A stretch of DNA of 64,000 bases, from assembly GCA_037953745.1 (NCBI GenBank), contig JBAKBP010004309.1, positions 1-64,000 of the forward strand. Direction: 5' to 3'. This stretch comes from Lithodes maja. Taxonomy: Eukaryota; Arthropoda; Malacostraca; Decapoda; Lithodidae. Of the stretch, positions 22,563 through 34,078 are shown in pieces. The position numbers and the translations under genes were made by a program. How positions within the stretch are numbered: position 1 is the stretch's first letter; every line of letters starts with the position of its first letter. The notes beneath the pieces were generated by a model, which saw nothing but the letters and a program-made list of their open reading frames with translations, made no database searches and was not told the DNA's origin.

Positions 22563-22795
22563 AATGAAATGCTAGGTTTTTCCAGGTTAAATAGGAATGG
22601 GAATTATCCCCAGGCTACCTTTAGGATCAACCTTTCCTGGTACCTGGCGTGGGTACGAACCTCTGAAGGGAATTTAACCCCCCTAAAAACCCACAGGTTT
22701 TGAGATGCCTTGGGTGGGGTTCGAACCCTGGTTAGTGACGCACCACCATCACCACCAGGCCCGCACGCTAACCCACTGTACTACCACGGACGTAC
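22563..22795 (-). mobile_element. tRNA-derived SINE (first of three)
   Basis: On the minus strand the head resembles a tRNA gene: A-box-like sequence in GTGGTAGTACAGTGGGTTAG and a B box in GGGTTCGAACCCC. A unique body follows, ending near CATTTCATT. These boxes would be an internal RNA polymerase III promoter. The same SINE recurs in the next two tandem units. It does not fold as a complete tRNA. Confidence 0.75.
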
Positions 22796-24036
22796 AAAAG
22801 TATAGCAACCTTAGTCCGATTTTTAAGAACCACGGTGATAGTCTCTCGAGATGAGTTTATTGGACTTACCATCTACGACTATTTTACGCTATACCTGACG
22901 TCAACTCGGGTTAGTATTATTGTGGGTGCGGGACATTTTCGAGGGCATTACACCACATTCCTTTTTAGTTAGGCTAGTCCCTAGCCTCGTAAGGTCATAG
23001 GGTATCGTAGCCTTTTTACCTTAGCCATCTCAATTCTTGGTATAGGGTTCGCGTGACGGGTGCTCCAGCACGTAGCTACCAGGTCACGTTCCCTTACTGC
23101 CACCAATGAAATGCTAGGTTTTTCCAGGTTAAATAGGAATGGGAATTATCCCCAGGCTACCTTTAGGATCAACCTTTCCTGGTACCTGGCGCGGGTACGA
23201 ACCTCTGAAGGGAATTTAACCCCCCTAAAAACCCACAGGTTTTGAGATGCCTTGGGTGGGGTTCGAACCCTGGTTAGTGACGCACCACCATCACCACCAG
23301 GCCCGCGCGCTAACCCACTGTACTACCACGGACGTACAAAAGTATAGCAACCTTAGTCCGATTTTTAAGAACCACGGTGATAGTCTCTCGAGATGAGTTT
23401 ATTGGACTTACCATCTACGACTATTTTACGCTATACCTGACGTCAACTCGGGTTAGTATTATTGTGGGTGCGGGACATTTTCGAGGGCATTACACCACAT
23501 TCCTTTTTAGTTAGGCTAGTCCCTAGCCTCGTAAGGTCATAGGGTATCGTAGCCTTTTTACCTTAGCCATCTCAATTCTTGGTATAGGGTTCGCGTGACG
23601 GGTGCTCCAGCACGTAGCTACCAGGTCACGTTCCCTTACTGCCACCAATGAAATGCTAGGTTTTTCCAGGTTAAATAGGAATGGGAATTATCCCCAGGCT
23701 ACCTTTAGGATCAACCTTTCCTGGTACCTGGCGCGGGTACGAACCTCTGAAGGGAATTTAACCCCCCTAAAAACCCACAGGTTTTGAGATGCCTTGGGTG
23801 GGGTTCGAACCCTGGTTAGTGACGCACCACCATCACCACCAGGCCCGCGCGCTAACCCACTGTACTACCACGGACGTACAAAAGTATAGCAACCTTAGTC
23901 CGATTTTTAAGAACCACGGTGATAGTCTCTCGAGATGAGTTTATTGGACTTACCATCTACGACTATTTTACGCTATACCTGACGTCAACTCGGGTTAGTA
24001 TTATTGTGGGTGCGGGACATTTTCGAGGGCATTACA
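22563..24036. repeat. 542-bp unit repeated 2.7 times in tandem, each carrying a SINE
   Basis: Units lie at 22563-23104, 23105-23646 and 23647-24036 (partial). They are nearly identical. Two fixed differences separate unit 1 from units 2 and 3 (GGCGTGGG/GGCGCGGG and CCGCACGC/CCGCGCGC), which indicates recent stepwise duplication. Confidence 0.95.
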
Positions 24037-24037
24037 A

Positions 24038-24472
24038 TTACTATCACACCATCATCATTAATCTCCATCACCACCATTCACCACTATCATCACCGCCACA
24101 TCATCATTATCATCACCATAACAACCACCATAATCATCACCACCACCATCATCATAACAACCACCATAATCATTACCCCCATAAGAACCTTCATAATTAT
24201 CATCACTACCATCACCACCACCACCATCATCTCCATAAGAACCTTCATAATTATCATCACTACCATCACCACCACCACCATCATCTCCATTAGCATCATC
24301 ACCATAAGAACCACCATAATCATCATCACCACCACCATCACCATAACAACCACCATAATCATCATCACCACCACCATCACCATAACAACCACCATAATCA
24401 TCACCACCACCACCACCATCACCATCATTATCATCACCACCACCACCACCAACACCATCATCACTCTCGTAG
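24038..24472. repeat. (CAT/CAC)n compound microsatellite
   Basis: About 430 bp of CAT, CAC and CAA triplets with higher-order structure, including a block of about 57 bp containing AACCTTCATAATTATCATCA twice (near 24187 and 24244). His/Ile-rich ORFs on plus and Met/Val/Gly-rich ORFs on minus are artefacts. Confidence 0.95.
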
Positions 24473-24484
24473 CCAGTGTTCATA

Positions 24485-24660
24485 GAAAAAAAAAACAATA
24501 GCAAAAACATGAATAAAGATACCATCAAGTATTTTTTTTATTTGCTTCCCACCTGCTTGTTTTTTGTGTTTTTTTTTTTTTTGCTTGTTTTTCCATGTCT
24601 TTTTATATTAGTCATGTTTTCTTCTTTTTCTTTCGGCATCAGCATCTTATCATTACTGTT
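24485..24660. repeat. dispersed repeat, copy 2 of 2 in window
   Basis: It is homologous to 18384-18560 (shared AGCAAAAACA, TTTGCTTCCCACCTGC and GCATCAGCATCTTATCATT). Confidence 0.75.
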
Positions 24661-24779
24661 TTCTTCCTTCTTCATCCAAATAGGCATGAAAAGGGTGAAT
24701 AAAGTGTACACAATATTATATCCTTTTAAAGGTATATTAGTGGTAATAAACCCATCTAATATAAGGACAGAAAGGTATA

Positions 24780-25490
24780 CATGAAGTGACGGGTCTAAAA
24801 GAAGCAGCACAGTTCCCCCGAGTTTCCCGTGCTCTAATACCTGCAGAAATACTTAAGAGTCTACCCAGCCAAGAAGACCTACCCAAGTACCCATGCTCTA
24901 ATTCCTGCAGGTATGGGACAGTCTGCCCCCCCCATAAAAGGTCTGACCAATCACGGGGATACCTGCCCGACCAATGGCAGGCCCTGGGACACGTAGGCTA
25001 CCTAAAGCAGGGGATCATCAGCAGCTGGAGGTGTTATACAGCAAAGAAGAACTTATGCAATTACACCCCAAGAACCAGTGCAATACCTCTACCGATGAAA
25101 TCAAGAGAATCACCTCTACAGTACCTCACCTGAGAAATAGCAGTAACAAGCAAAGAAAATAAAGGGACAGAATAATTATAGCATGTAAAACAGGAAATTC
25201 CAAACAAGACCAATATCATTAAAACCATTATTACTCAGCCATATATGCCTTGTAAATAAAGAATAGATTTTTAAGATGTAAACAATACCATTATATATGC
25301 ATTTGTAAGTTAAGTATATTTTTAGAATAAAATTACCTTCGCAATAAAGAGAAGAATGAGATCACCATGTCCTTATGATATCGAAATAGACCAAATCTAG
25401 TTCAAAATATATCCCAAATACTGTATAGCCTAACTGAAACTGAGAGAAAGTATGCAAGTACCGGTTCCAGTCCTCTGTTAAGCGCGGTTC
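24780..25490. other. nothing recognised
   Basis: A 115-codon open frame (24786-25133) has no recognisable motif. The repeated phrase GCTCTAAT(A/T)CCTGCAG (about 24831 and 24896) suggests repeat-derived sequence. Confidence 0.35.
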
Positions 25491-26337
25491 CCATACCTCC
25501 GTTTGGGACGGACCTAAAACATCGATGACATAGGTCCCGTTGGCCGTGAGAGCTCTCCCAGGAGTTAAAACTTCACGAGCGTGAAATCCAATGTTGCCAC
25601 ACTACCTCTTAGCTCGCCCAGTTGGGCTTACTTTAAGTATAGATGGCAAATTATTCGTCTTTGTGGTACTGCTTGACACAATTTATCATGATATGCACTA
25701 TGTAAACACTCAACATATGGGAGAGTATTTAAAAAGCCTGAAATCCAAGTTAAATTAACGAGCACTAGTATCAAAAGAGGCAATGTAGCCTACTTCAAGC
25801 CTAATTTTTTTTATTTCGGAATAAATATTACACAATATCCATAATTGGCCGTTGTGACATGCACAGCTATCAAAATACACTTTCTATACAACTCTGGCTT
25901 CACAAAATGGAAAGTATGAGACTATTTAAAAATGTGGGCTACCTCTTCGCTTTGCTCCTGGGCTATCTATAAACATTGGCAGTACTTCAGATCTCGTCAA
26001 ACATTGTGTCCGTGGCGGAGAGGGCTAGTGTTTATCTTGTTTACATTATAAATACGCACTATACGTACATTCTGTGTGTGTATGCATAGGCTATAGGGTG
26101 TGTACTATTCATTGGTGACCAGTGCATGCCAATATAATATGTCATGGGCACCATAAATATACGTAATTGTCTTCCGTCGTCCGTCCTAGGTTAAATCCGA
26201 GTCAACTTTTCTGTGACAGGATCCGGGATCGGAAGCGCGCGAAACGGAGAACAATAGACCTCGGTTCCCGCTCGCCGGAGCCCACGCGTGAAGGGACCTA
26301 CGTCATCGATGACGTAGGTCCGTCCCAAACAGAGGTC
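25491..26337. mobile_element. inverted-repeat element, about 0.85 kb, unclassified
   Basis: Arms of about 60 bp (25491-25551 and 26275-26337) are inverted copies sharing TTTGGGACGGACCTA, ATCGATGACRTAGGTCCC and a GC-rich continuation. The right arm contains a perfect 26-bp palindrome at 26295-26320 (half GACCTACGTCATC). The left arm carries its mutated equivalent. No TSD could be fixed. Confidence 0.65.
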
Positions 26338-26348
26338 AAAACGGAGGT

Positions 26349-26879
26349 AGTATGGAAGACCATGACCGCCACCGGTACGTGCAACTTCTCTTGGCCAATC
26401 ATGTTCCGCGTAATGCTGACGTCACGCACTGGCAACCAATCAGCAGCGCGTCAAGAACAGCCACCCAACCAGCATCGCGTAACTCTGTCATCATCGATCA
26501 TAGCCAATCCACAGGGCGTAACTCTGAAGACATTATACTCTAGAACAATCATTATTGTGTTTTTCTGAGGACATAAATAAGGTGGTAAAACAATACGTTG
26601 TTGTTGCTTGTATGCTTGTGGGTGTGCTGTAAACAATCAGGTAATGTGTCTATGCCTATTTCAAATACTTTTTATGTTATTGGCCTACACCATAAATCAT
26701 CTATAAAACATTAACCTAACCTAACCTAGTACTACTACATGAATACTAGGTTAGGTTAGGTTAGGTTGTTTGGTTAGGTTAATGTTTTATAGATGATTGA
26801 CGAGCTACTGATTGGCTGAGGGAGTTACACGTAACTCCAGAAGTTGCGCGTAGCGGTGGCGGTAAGGGGCTTCCATACT
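26349..26879. mobile_element. foldback MITE with TTAGG-containing hairpin
   Basis: Inverted ends AGTATGGAAG...CCGCCACCG...CGCAACTTCT lie at 26349-26389 and 26838-26879. The centre is another inverted repeat (26696-26731 against 26743-26798). Its arms hold (CCTAA)n on one side and (TTAGG)n on the other, next to TTAATGTTTTATAGATGATT. The TSD is unclear. Confidence 0.7.
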
Positions 26880-27534
26880 TTTGGACAAATGTTGAAGACA
26901 TAGAGACCTGACATTAGTGGATAAAACAATATGTTTGCACAGATTAAGCATTATTACATTGATTAATAGTTATAGTAAGTAATTTTAGATGCTTAGTATA
27001 TTAATTGTTATATAAAAGCTTATAAAATAGGATATATTGCTATTTATCTCCGCGAGTTTTTGACAAAATAAAGGCGCATTCAACTATACATCAGCTGTCA
27101 ACTTTTGTACAGAATATTTATTTTAGCAGTATTTCCAGATTATTTGCCACTGAAATATTACATTAAGGTGAAGATACTATTATAAGTTACATAGTTTCCA
27201 TGAAAATGTAGTTATAAGCTACGAAACCATCAAATTATCCTGCTATATGCTAGTTAAGCCGATTTTCGAGTAATTTTTACGGGCAATTATGGTCTGGAAG
27301 CTAAACAAAATTACACTTTATCAGAATTCAGCCGCCTAACATAATCTACCTTCAGTCTAGTTAGCGATACCAGTGCGAAAAAGTCCCGAAATAACAAGAG
27401 AAAAAACTTGCTCATGGAAAATAGACGGAAAAAACACTTGTGTGACAGCGCCTTTACACTCGCATGTAGGCTACACGTTCTGTCAGCAACAATCGAGTGG
27501 CTAGGGAAGCATATAACTACAGATAGCGACAACG
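26880..27534. other. AT-rich, nothing recognised
   Basis: No gene or repeat boundary could be supported. Confidence 0.35.
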
Positions 27535-27778
27535 AACTTGACAATAAATTTGATCCCTGACCTCTCTATAACTCAAAACAGGCTAAAGGCTCCTATAGCA
27601 AACTGGCTGTACATATCCACACCTATTTCCTGGTGGACTCTTCCCAAATAATAGAAACGTCAGCCCGATTACAAAAGAAAATGGGAGTCTGCAGAAAGCC
27701 GATTGGCCCACACAAGGCAGATCCCTTTCACTAATTTTGAGTTATAATAAGTTATGGGGTCAAGATTATTGTCAAGTT
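27535..27778. mobile_element. short foldback MITE
   Basis: Arms of about 44 bp (27535-27578 and 27735-27778) are inverted. They begin AACTTGACAATAA and end TATAACTCAAAA. The total length is 244 bp. No clear TSD. Confidence 0.75.
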
Positions 27779-27839
27779 ATGGCACTACCTATAATTAGAT
27801 ATTAGTTCTTGACACGGTTTAGCTTACCAGTGGAATACC

Positions 27840-27961
27840 TTTTGGCTCGGGCGGGCTCCTATGTGCAAAGACTCCTACTGCCACAGACAAGGGGAGGGCG
27901 TAATTGAACTTAATTTGTTATCGGGGCATCCCGAGGCCCACAACAACAACAACAACAACTC
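27840..27961 (+). repeat. retroelement 3' end with (AAC)n tail
   Basis: The segment 27878-27943 (CTGCCACAGACAAGGGGAGG ... GCATCCCGAGGCCCACAA) recurs at 47547-47612. Here it ends in (AAC)6-7, which is typical of a LINE or SINE 3' terminus. Confidence 0.65.
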
Positions 27962-28219
27962 CTAAAAGTGCACTGTTTAGGACAAAGATATCTAATATAA
28001 GTTCCCATTCATAAAAAGGTGTTCATAATTATTTGTGTATATGATTTATTATCATTTGAAAGGAGCAATAACCACTCATATTATTATTACATTGCATCTC
28101 TGCTAAGGGTTATATTATTTCATGTCTATGATTCTGTTATTTTTGTGTATTATTTCATGTGTGAACCATTAGCATATAAGCCATACTTGTGTTATTCTAA
28201 CTTATAATTATTTCATAAA

Positions 28220-30110
28220 TGTTTAGACATATTTTAATAATGAATCACTTAGCTCTACTCCCACTAGTTCAGTATATTTTGATAGAAGTAAACTTAAAGA
28301 TGCCCTTAAATTCCTCCTTTTCAATACTTATGTTAGATTCGGGCCTTACATTTTCAAACAAATATTAGGAATTCCTATGGGTGGAAATGCTAGCCCTTTA
28401 ATTGCAGATTTATTCTTGCTTGCGTTAGAATTTAAATAATTATATAAAAGACTTAGTCGACAGTAGCAAGAAAAATAAAATACCAGAAGAATTAGCACTT
28501 GCTAAATTGTTAAGTAATAATAGTACTGTAGATATATTGATGATATTCTCATTTGCAATTTGTTAAATTTTAATCAAGTTGCAAAACTTATTTATCCTAA
28601 TTCTATTCCCTTCACACATTGTAAGTAAATGATGAAGTTGAAAATGTTCTTGATATAAATATAGATTGTTAATGAACAGTGCATACTTAAAGTATATCAC
28701 AAAGTTGATGATTTAAATTTTAACGTAATAAACTTTCCTTTCCCTAGTAGTAATATCGATAGTAAGATAACTTATAATAGTTTTATTCCCAGTTAATAAG
28801 ATTTTGTAAAATTTGCACTAAAGTAGATGACTTTTGGGCTAGAGCTAGGTTACTATAAAGACTCTTAGTAGACAGAGGTTATGAGGCAAGTAAACTGTTA
28901 GATAAATTTAATCTTTTTAGGGTCAATTACTGTGACTATTCTAAAATTTTACATAAATAATTTTAATCAAGCATTTTTAACGTGAAGTTTCTTGTATAAC
29001 CTCTGCTTACTTTGTGTCTGTTTGTATTTATTGTTTATCTTTTTCTATTATTAATATTGATGATTTTTTTAAATTAATTGTTCTTGTTAAAAGAGTACTC
29101 TTTGTTTAAATCTGTTGTTACTTTTCATATTTTGTAATTATATGTCTTTATATTATATCTATTCATTGTCGATAGTATCAATTGCTTGCTTTTGCGATTT
29201 CCTTAGTTTATTTGTACGATAAATGTAGGTTATTTGTAGGGTAGTTATTGATAGGGGTCACTTGAGGCATGCTATGCTTACAGGTACCTACCCGATAGCA
29301 CTATCGTTAGTGAGTGCTATATACTGTATATACTGTATATTTTTTTGTAATATACATATCTTATCAATATTTTTATTTTGTACTATTGTTAATGTCTTGT
29401 CAAGTTGCAAATTTGATTTTAATATAACATTTTAACACTAATTGTAGTTTCTTTTATTCATGCAGAGTTTAGTAATATTTGCCAGAACGTCCCGGACTTC
29501 CCAAATTGACTAATTCTCTGAACGTGACGATAGTGCGTTGTTATGTGTGCAATTAGTTTGCTTGGGAACCAGATTAACTTACTCATGTAGTAATGTACAC
29601 CCTACAGTATGTGGTGGATTGTGTTCTTTCATTTCATAAATTTTATTTTAGTAAGCCTTGTTTCCACATAGCAATTTTGATGTGTTGTTTTGACTTTATA
29701 TTGTCTTTGTCCCAGTTTTGGTTTGACTTTGTTTGCAAGTTTTAAATTTTAATTAATACAATAACTATAAATTTACTACTGTGTTCTTATGCCTCTGCAT
29801 GTTTGTATGTGTGTTTATGTGTGACTACTCCCTTACCACTGAGGCCCAAAGGAACAAACATGTGAGTTACTCTACTAATCACTATAAGCTATAAGTCTAA
29901 GCATTATAACCATACTTATTTGTATATTTTAACCAGTTTGGAGTATACCAAGCTGTTAACTACTCCTTAATATATACATATATATACTTATACTCAGCTT
30001 TCCTTATTCCCTTATATTACATTCATTGTTTATATATTATGTAACCTAGACACATGGTTATACGTGAAAGGAAATAACGTGGGCTTTCAACAAGTAAATT
30101 GCGAACAGTG
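28220..30110 (+). pseudogene. Penelope-like element, decayed
   Basis: A short open segment (about 28278-28437) reads as Penelope RT: FKQILGIPMGGNASPLIADL is the hallmark. After frame changes there is a catalytic-box remnant (YIDDILICN near 28535). Further on come INFPFPSSNI, a QLIRFCKI-like segment near 28795 and RLLVDRGYEASKLLDKF near 28860. There are several stops and no intact frame. No GIY-YIG endonuclease was identified downstream. The 3' part (about 29975-30110) recurs at 48583-48682. Confidence 0.85.
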
Positions 30111-30319
30111 ACGGGGTCACGGCAAGGCTGACATTCTGGACGCGGTTCATGTGGTAATAATAATAATAATAAGCATGTTACTTATTTCTCATAAGCGCCA
30201 ATTTTTCCGAAGAATTCACTAGCGCTCGGAAAGAGAAAGAAAAAAGAACAAAATCAATGCATCAAAAGAAGGCTTATATACAACACACATTTAACAATCA
30301 CTAGCAGTGGCAAAATAGC

Positions 30320-30663
30320 CTAAACTCTATAGCCATCTGTCATGACACCTCTCTCAAGATCATAGCTTCTCTCAAAGAGAAAAGTCTTAAGTTGTCTCTT
30401 GAAGCATTCAACAGAACTCAGTTGTCTCATGGACAGCGGCAACCTGTTATAGAACCTCGGAGCCATGTAGGAGAATGACCTCTCAAAGAAAGAAGACTGC
30501 TGGAAAGCCCTTGGTTCATCAAGACGAAAAGGGTCATTGTCATGACGCACAACTACACCATGGTGTGCCGGTGGGCGCCTGAGCAGCTCCGCAAGGTACC
30601 TTGGCTCACCAAATTTGAGAACCTTAAAAGTCACCAAACACAACTTAAATTCTATTCTTGCTC
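30320..30663 (-). pseudogene. LINE A C-terminal region
   Basis: The frame continues after the MITE with ARIEFKLCLVTFKVLKFGEP, a FERSFSYMAPRFYNRLPLSM segment and a C-terminal VECFKRQLKTFLFERSYDL. This is the usual end of CR1/L2-type ORF2 proteins. Confidence 0.85.
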
Positions 30664-30666
30664 TTA

Positions 30667-31034
30667 AGCACCAGTCACACCTAGCCGATTTTAGGCCAAG
30701 ACTGTCCGCGACCTAAGGGTCGTGGACAGTCTTGGTCTACGTCGCCGCGCATCATGGGCCGTCGCCAACATAACAAACAGGTCGGGATGGGTCTTCACAT
30801 ACCCCCTCAAAAGTTCAACATGCACAACTTTGAAAATCAAGTCGGCGTGGAGTGAGGTCAAAAAATGGGACGTGAAGGGGACGGGAGGCTGATGGCGTGT
30901 GGCCATCCATACTGCGTCCCGTCCAAAACTCACCCCCCCAAATCCTTAAGCTCTCCGCCGAAGGTCGGCACTCCTGACCACGACTAAAGGTCGTGGTCAG
31001 TCTTGGCACAAGTCGGCAAGGTGTGACGCCTGCT
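30667..31034. mobile_element. PIF/Harbinger-like MITE inside LINE A
   Basis: TSD TTA lies at 30664-30666 and 31035-31037. The inverted ends read AGCACCAGTCACACCTAGCC and AGCAGGCGTCACACCTTGCC, and both continue to GCCAAGACTG. A hairpin stands just inside each end: GACTGTCCRCGACC...GGTCGTGGACAGTC at about 30700-30734, and a similar one with GACCACGAC/GTCGTGGTC at about 30976-31002. Excision restores the LINE A frame. Confidence 0.88.
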
Positions 31035-31037
31035 TTA

Positions 31038-32367
31038 CTGGCAGCCAGTGCAGTTCTATGTGAAGAGATGTAGTAGGAGTTCTAGGTGGAACACCAAAAA
31101 TGAGTCTTGCGGCCCTGTTAAGAACAGACTGAACTTTCTTTAAAATATAATTTGGAAGACCCACCAACAGGGCATTGCAATAATCAACACGAGAGAAGAC
31201 CAATGAGTGAACCAACGTCAGGAGGAAACGTCTGGTTATAAACGGCTTCACCAAATAGAGATTTCTGATGTGCAAGTAACAACTTTTAACTATCTGGTTT
31301 ACATGCTCTTTGAAATCTAATCGGGAGTTCACATATACACCCAGATTTCGAACAGAGTTGGCCGGTCGCAGCTGAGATCCACCCACATTGATGGAGAGGG
31401 GCACCTACTATATCATCAGCTCTTTATTTCCTCGGATGATGAGAATATCAGTTTTACCATCATTTAGTTTAAGTTTTCTCGCTCTCATCCACTTCTTGAT
31501 ATCAGACATCAACAATTCTATCTTACTCTGTATATCAACTATATTTGTGATTCTCACATAAATCTGGGTGTCATCTGCATAAAAGTGAAAGGTGACATTA
31601 TGTGCACGAAGCAGAAGAGACAAACTGCTGATATAAATTATAAATAGGATAGGACCTAAAACTGATCCCTGCAGGGGTGTCGAGTCCGAGACCATTTGAT
31701 TTACCATCACACTCTGGGATCTACCTGACAAGTACGACCCAAGAAGCAAGAGAGCGGAGTCACGCACACCACAATCATAAAGATCACTCAATAACAACTC
31801 GTGATCCACTGTGTCAAAGGCCGCAGAGATCAAGCAAGACCAATAGTGAGGCCACACCATTGCAAATGTTCTCAACTAGATCATTATGTACTCTAATCAA
31901 TGCTGTTTCAGTTGAATGATGCTGTCGGTAAGCAGACTGAAAAATTGGGATAGTTTCATTCTGCTGAAGTAGTGGTTGTAATTGATCAAGTATTGCACGC
32001 TCTAATATCTTTGATATGAAGGACAGGTTGGAGACAGGACGATAGTTCAACATGTTCTCAACATCAAGTCCAGGTTTCTTTAGAGTAGGTCGGAGTAGTG
32101 CATGCTTTTCAGAATGTGGGAAGCTACCTTCAGAGAAGCACTTATTAATTATTTTGGAAATAAACTCAACTGTGTGATCATAGACTCTTGGTAGCTTGGA
32201 AACATTTATGGGATCCAACGGGCAAAATGTTTTATTGAGGTTTCTTATGTAGGACGAGATCATGTCCACCTCTACTGAGTGAAAGGATGAGAGGACATTA
32301 TTAGGAATGTGTCGGGGTTGGAGTACAACTGAAAGTTCTTCACCAACAGAAGCATCATCCAGTTCCT
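31038..32367 (-). pseudogene. LINE A reverse transcriptase, frameshifted
   Basis: Motifs in order are LRPTLKKPGLD, NYRPVSNLSFISKILERAI, FQSAYRQHHSTETALIRVHND, AAFDTVDHELLLSDL, QGSVLGPILFIIYI, TFHFYADDTQIYVRI and ANSVRNLGVYVNSRLDFKEHV. A frame change lies near 31830 and a stop near 31408. Confidence 0.92.
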
Positions 32368-32372
32368 GTCTT

Positions 32373-33455
32373 CATCATCATCATCATCATCTCCGACGCC
32401 TTGCTTCCCCCTGGAAAACCCCCACTAGAGGATGGCCATGACAGAAACGTCTCCAAGCTACTTTTGTCAAGACATGCCTCCTTTGCCCGTGCCACAATGC
32501 CCCTTCCACTACGTGGAAGTTTTTCTTCAATATATTTTTCCACTTTCTTTTCCCATACCATAGGTGGTCTTCCACTACTAGCGGTTCCACTCACCTGACT
32601 CCCATATATCTTTCTTGGCATTCTGTCTTCATCCATTCTCTGAACATGACCATACCACCTCAAAGTACTTCTCTTTATCCACTCAACCACACCACAATCA
32701 ATGCCCAAAGCCTGCTCTTCCATTCCAAAGGACTCGTACACTTCCCTATTGCTTGGCCCATCTAGCCTATTCATGCCAGCTGCCATTCTGAAAAAGCTCA
32801 TCTCCACAGCTCTTAGTTTGAAGAGGTCCTCGTCACTTGCCGTCCATGTCTCGCTTCCATACGAGAGTGTTGGGAGCAGCACAGTTTCTCAGTGACTTTT
32901 TGACTTCCTGGCTAACCATTCTTCCTTTGAGAATACTATCAAGTTCTCCAATCACTTTTCTCCCTTGCATTTTTCTCTCTTTTATCTCACTCTCCATTTT
33001 ACCATATTTGCATAGTACAGCTCCCAAATACTTGAAACTTTCAACCTCTTCTAGTACTTCATTTTTCAATTTTATTTTACAACTTTTCTTGTGTTCTTTC
33101 TTGATTCTATATTTGTCCTTAAAATCTATAGTTTCATGCATTCTTCTCTCAAACACCATTACCTTACATTTCCCTACATTGACCTTTAACTTTCTCTTTT
33201 CACATACCCTGTCAAAGTCAGTGACCACTCTCTGAAGTTCTTCAGCATTTTCCGCCAACAGGACTGCATCGTCCGCATATAGGCATGTTAAAATCTTCCA
33301 TGTTCTTCCCTCTGATTCCAGTCTAGCTCCCACACCCATTGATACAGCCCTACATTCCCTAATCACTCCATCCATGTATATATTGAACAACCAAGCTGAC
33401 ATGACACATCCCTGTCTTACACCTACATTGACCTCAAAACTTTCACTTAACTTAT
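32373..33455 (-). pseudogene. LINE B reverse transcriptase, C-terminal half
   Basis: It continues across element C with KLSESFEVNVGVRQGCVMSA, LFNIYMDGVI, LTCLYADDAVLLAENAEEL (catalytic YADD) and KRKLKVNVGKCKVM. A frameshift near 32850 leads to LLPTLSYGSETWTAS and LRWYGHVQRM. The protein runs into the GAT tail as poly-Met. Confidence 0.9.
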
Positions 33456-34078
33456 TAGTCCATGAGCCAGGCCAGATATCGGTACCACCTGGGGTGACTA
33501 AACACGAATGGTACTAAAATGTTTATAGAGTGACTGTAAGTACATTAAGATATGATAGCCTTCTCGCACTGGTAGCTTAGTCTAATTTTTTTGATGCAAT
33601 AGGGGCGCTACCCAAAAATAAAGATTTTTAGCGTGACGCTCGGCGTTTTCCTCATTTTCTTTAAAATCCATCACACAATCATCGCGAAACTTTGAACACC
33701 TATGTAGAATTATATTCTCTACCAGAGTTGTTCCTAGGTATTTTTCAAATTTCCTCATATTTCGGAATATACTCTATATTTTGGGTATTTTCCTCTAAAT
33801 CTAGAATAAATCCTTAAATATGGGGAACATTGAAAAATATATTCTAACAGCTCTTGTAGCTTATTTGATTCTCTACAAGAATTATTCCGATGTGTATTTC
33901 AAATTTCTCCATATTTAGGGGTTTATTTCATATTTGGGGATTTTTGGTTATATTTTGGGGATAATTTATTATTGGAAGGAGCAAACATATGTAGAGTGGT
34001 TTCCATGTAATGTGTTTGTTTGTTCATGGTTTAATGGTGATATTTTTTGCAGGTGTGTGTCGACTGTTTGACGGCAGG

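Noticed and set aside
22683..22795. Genuine tRNA gene
   Set aside because: A- and B-box-like sequences are present, but no complete cloverleaf. The sequence continues into a SINE body and is repeated with the unit.
22563..24036. CRISPR-like or satellite array
   Set aside because: The units are 542 bp with no repeat-spacer pattern, and the context is eukaryotic.
24058..24528. Gly/Asp-rich and Met/Val-rich ORFs
   Set aside because: They are frame translations of the CAT/CAC microsatellite.
26167..26568. 133-codon plus-strand ORF
   Set aside because: It spans the inverted arms of two unrelated MITE-like elements and has no domain.
26707..26775. Interstitial telomere
   Set aside because: Only three to four TTAGG units per arm, inverted and inside a MITE.
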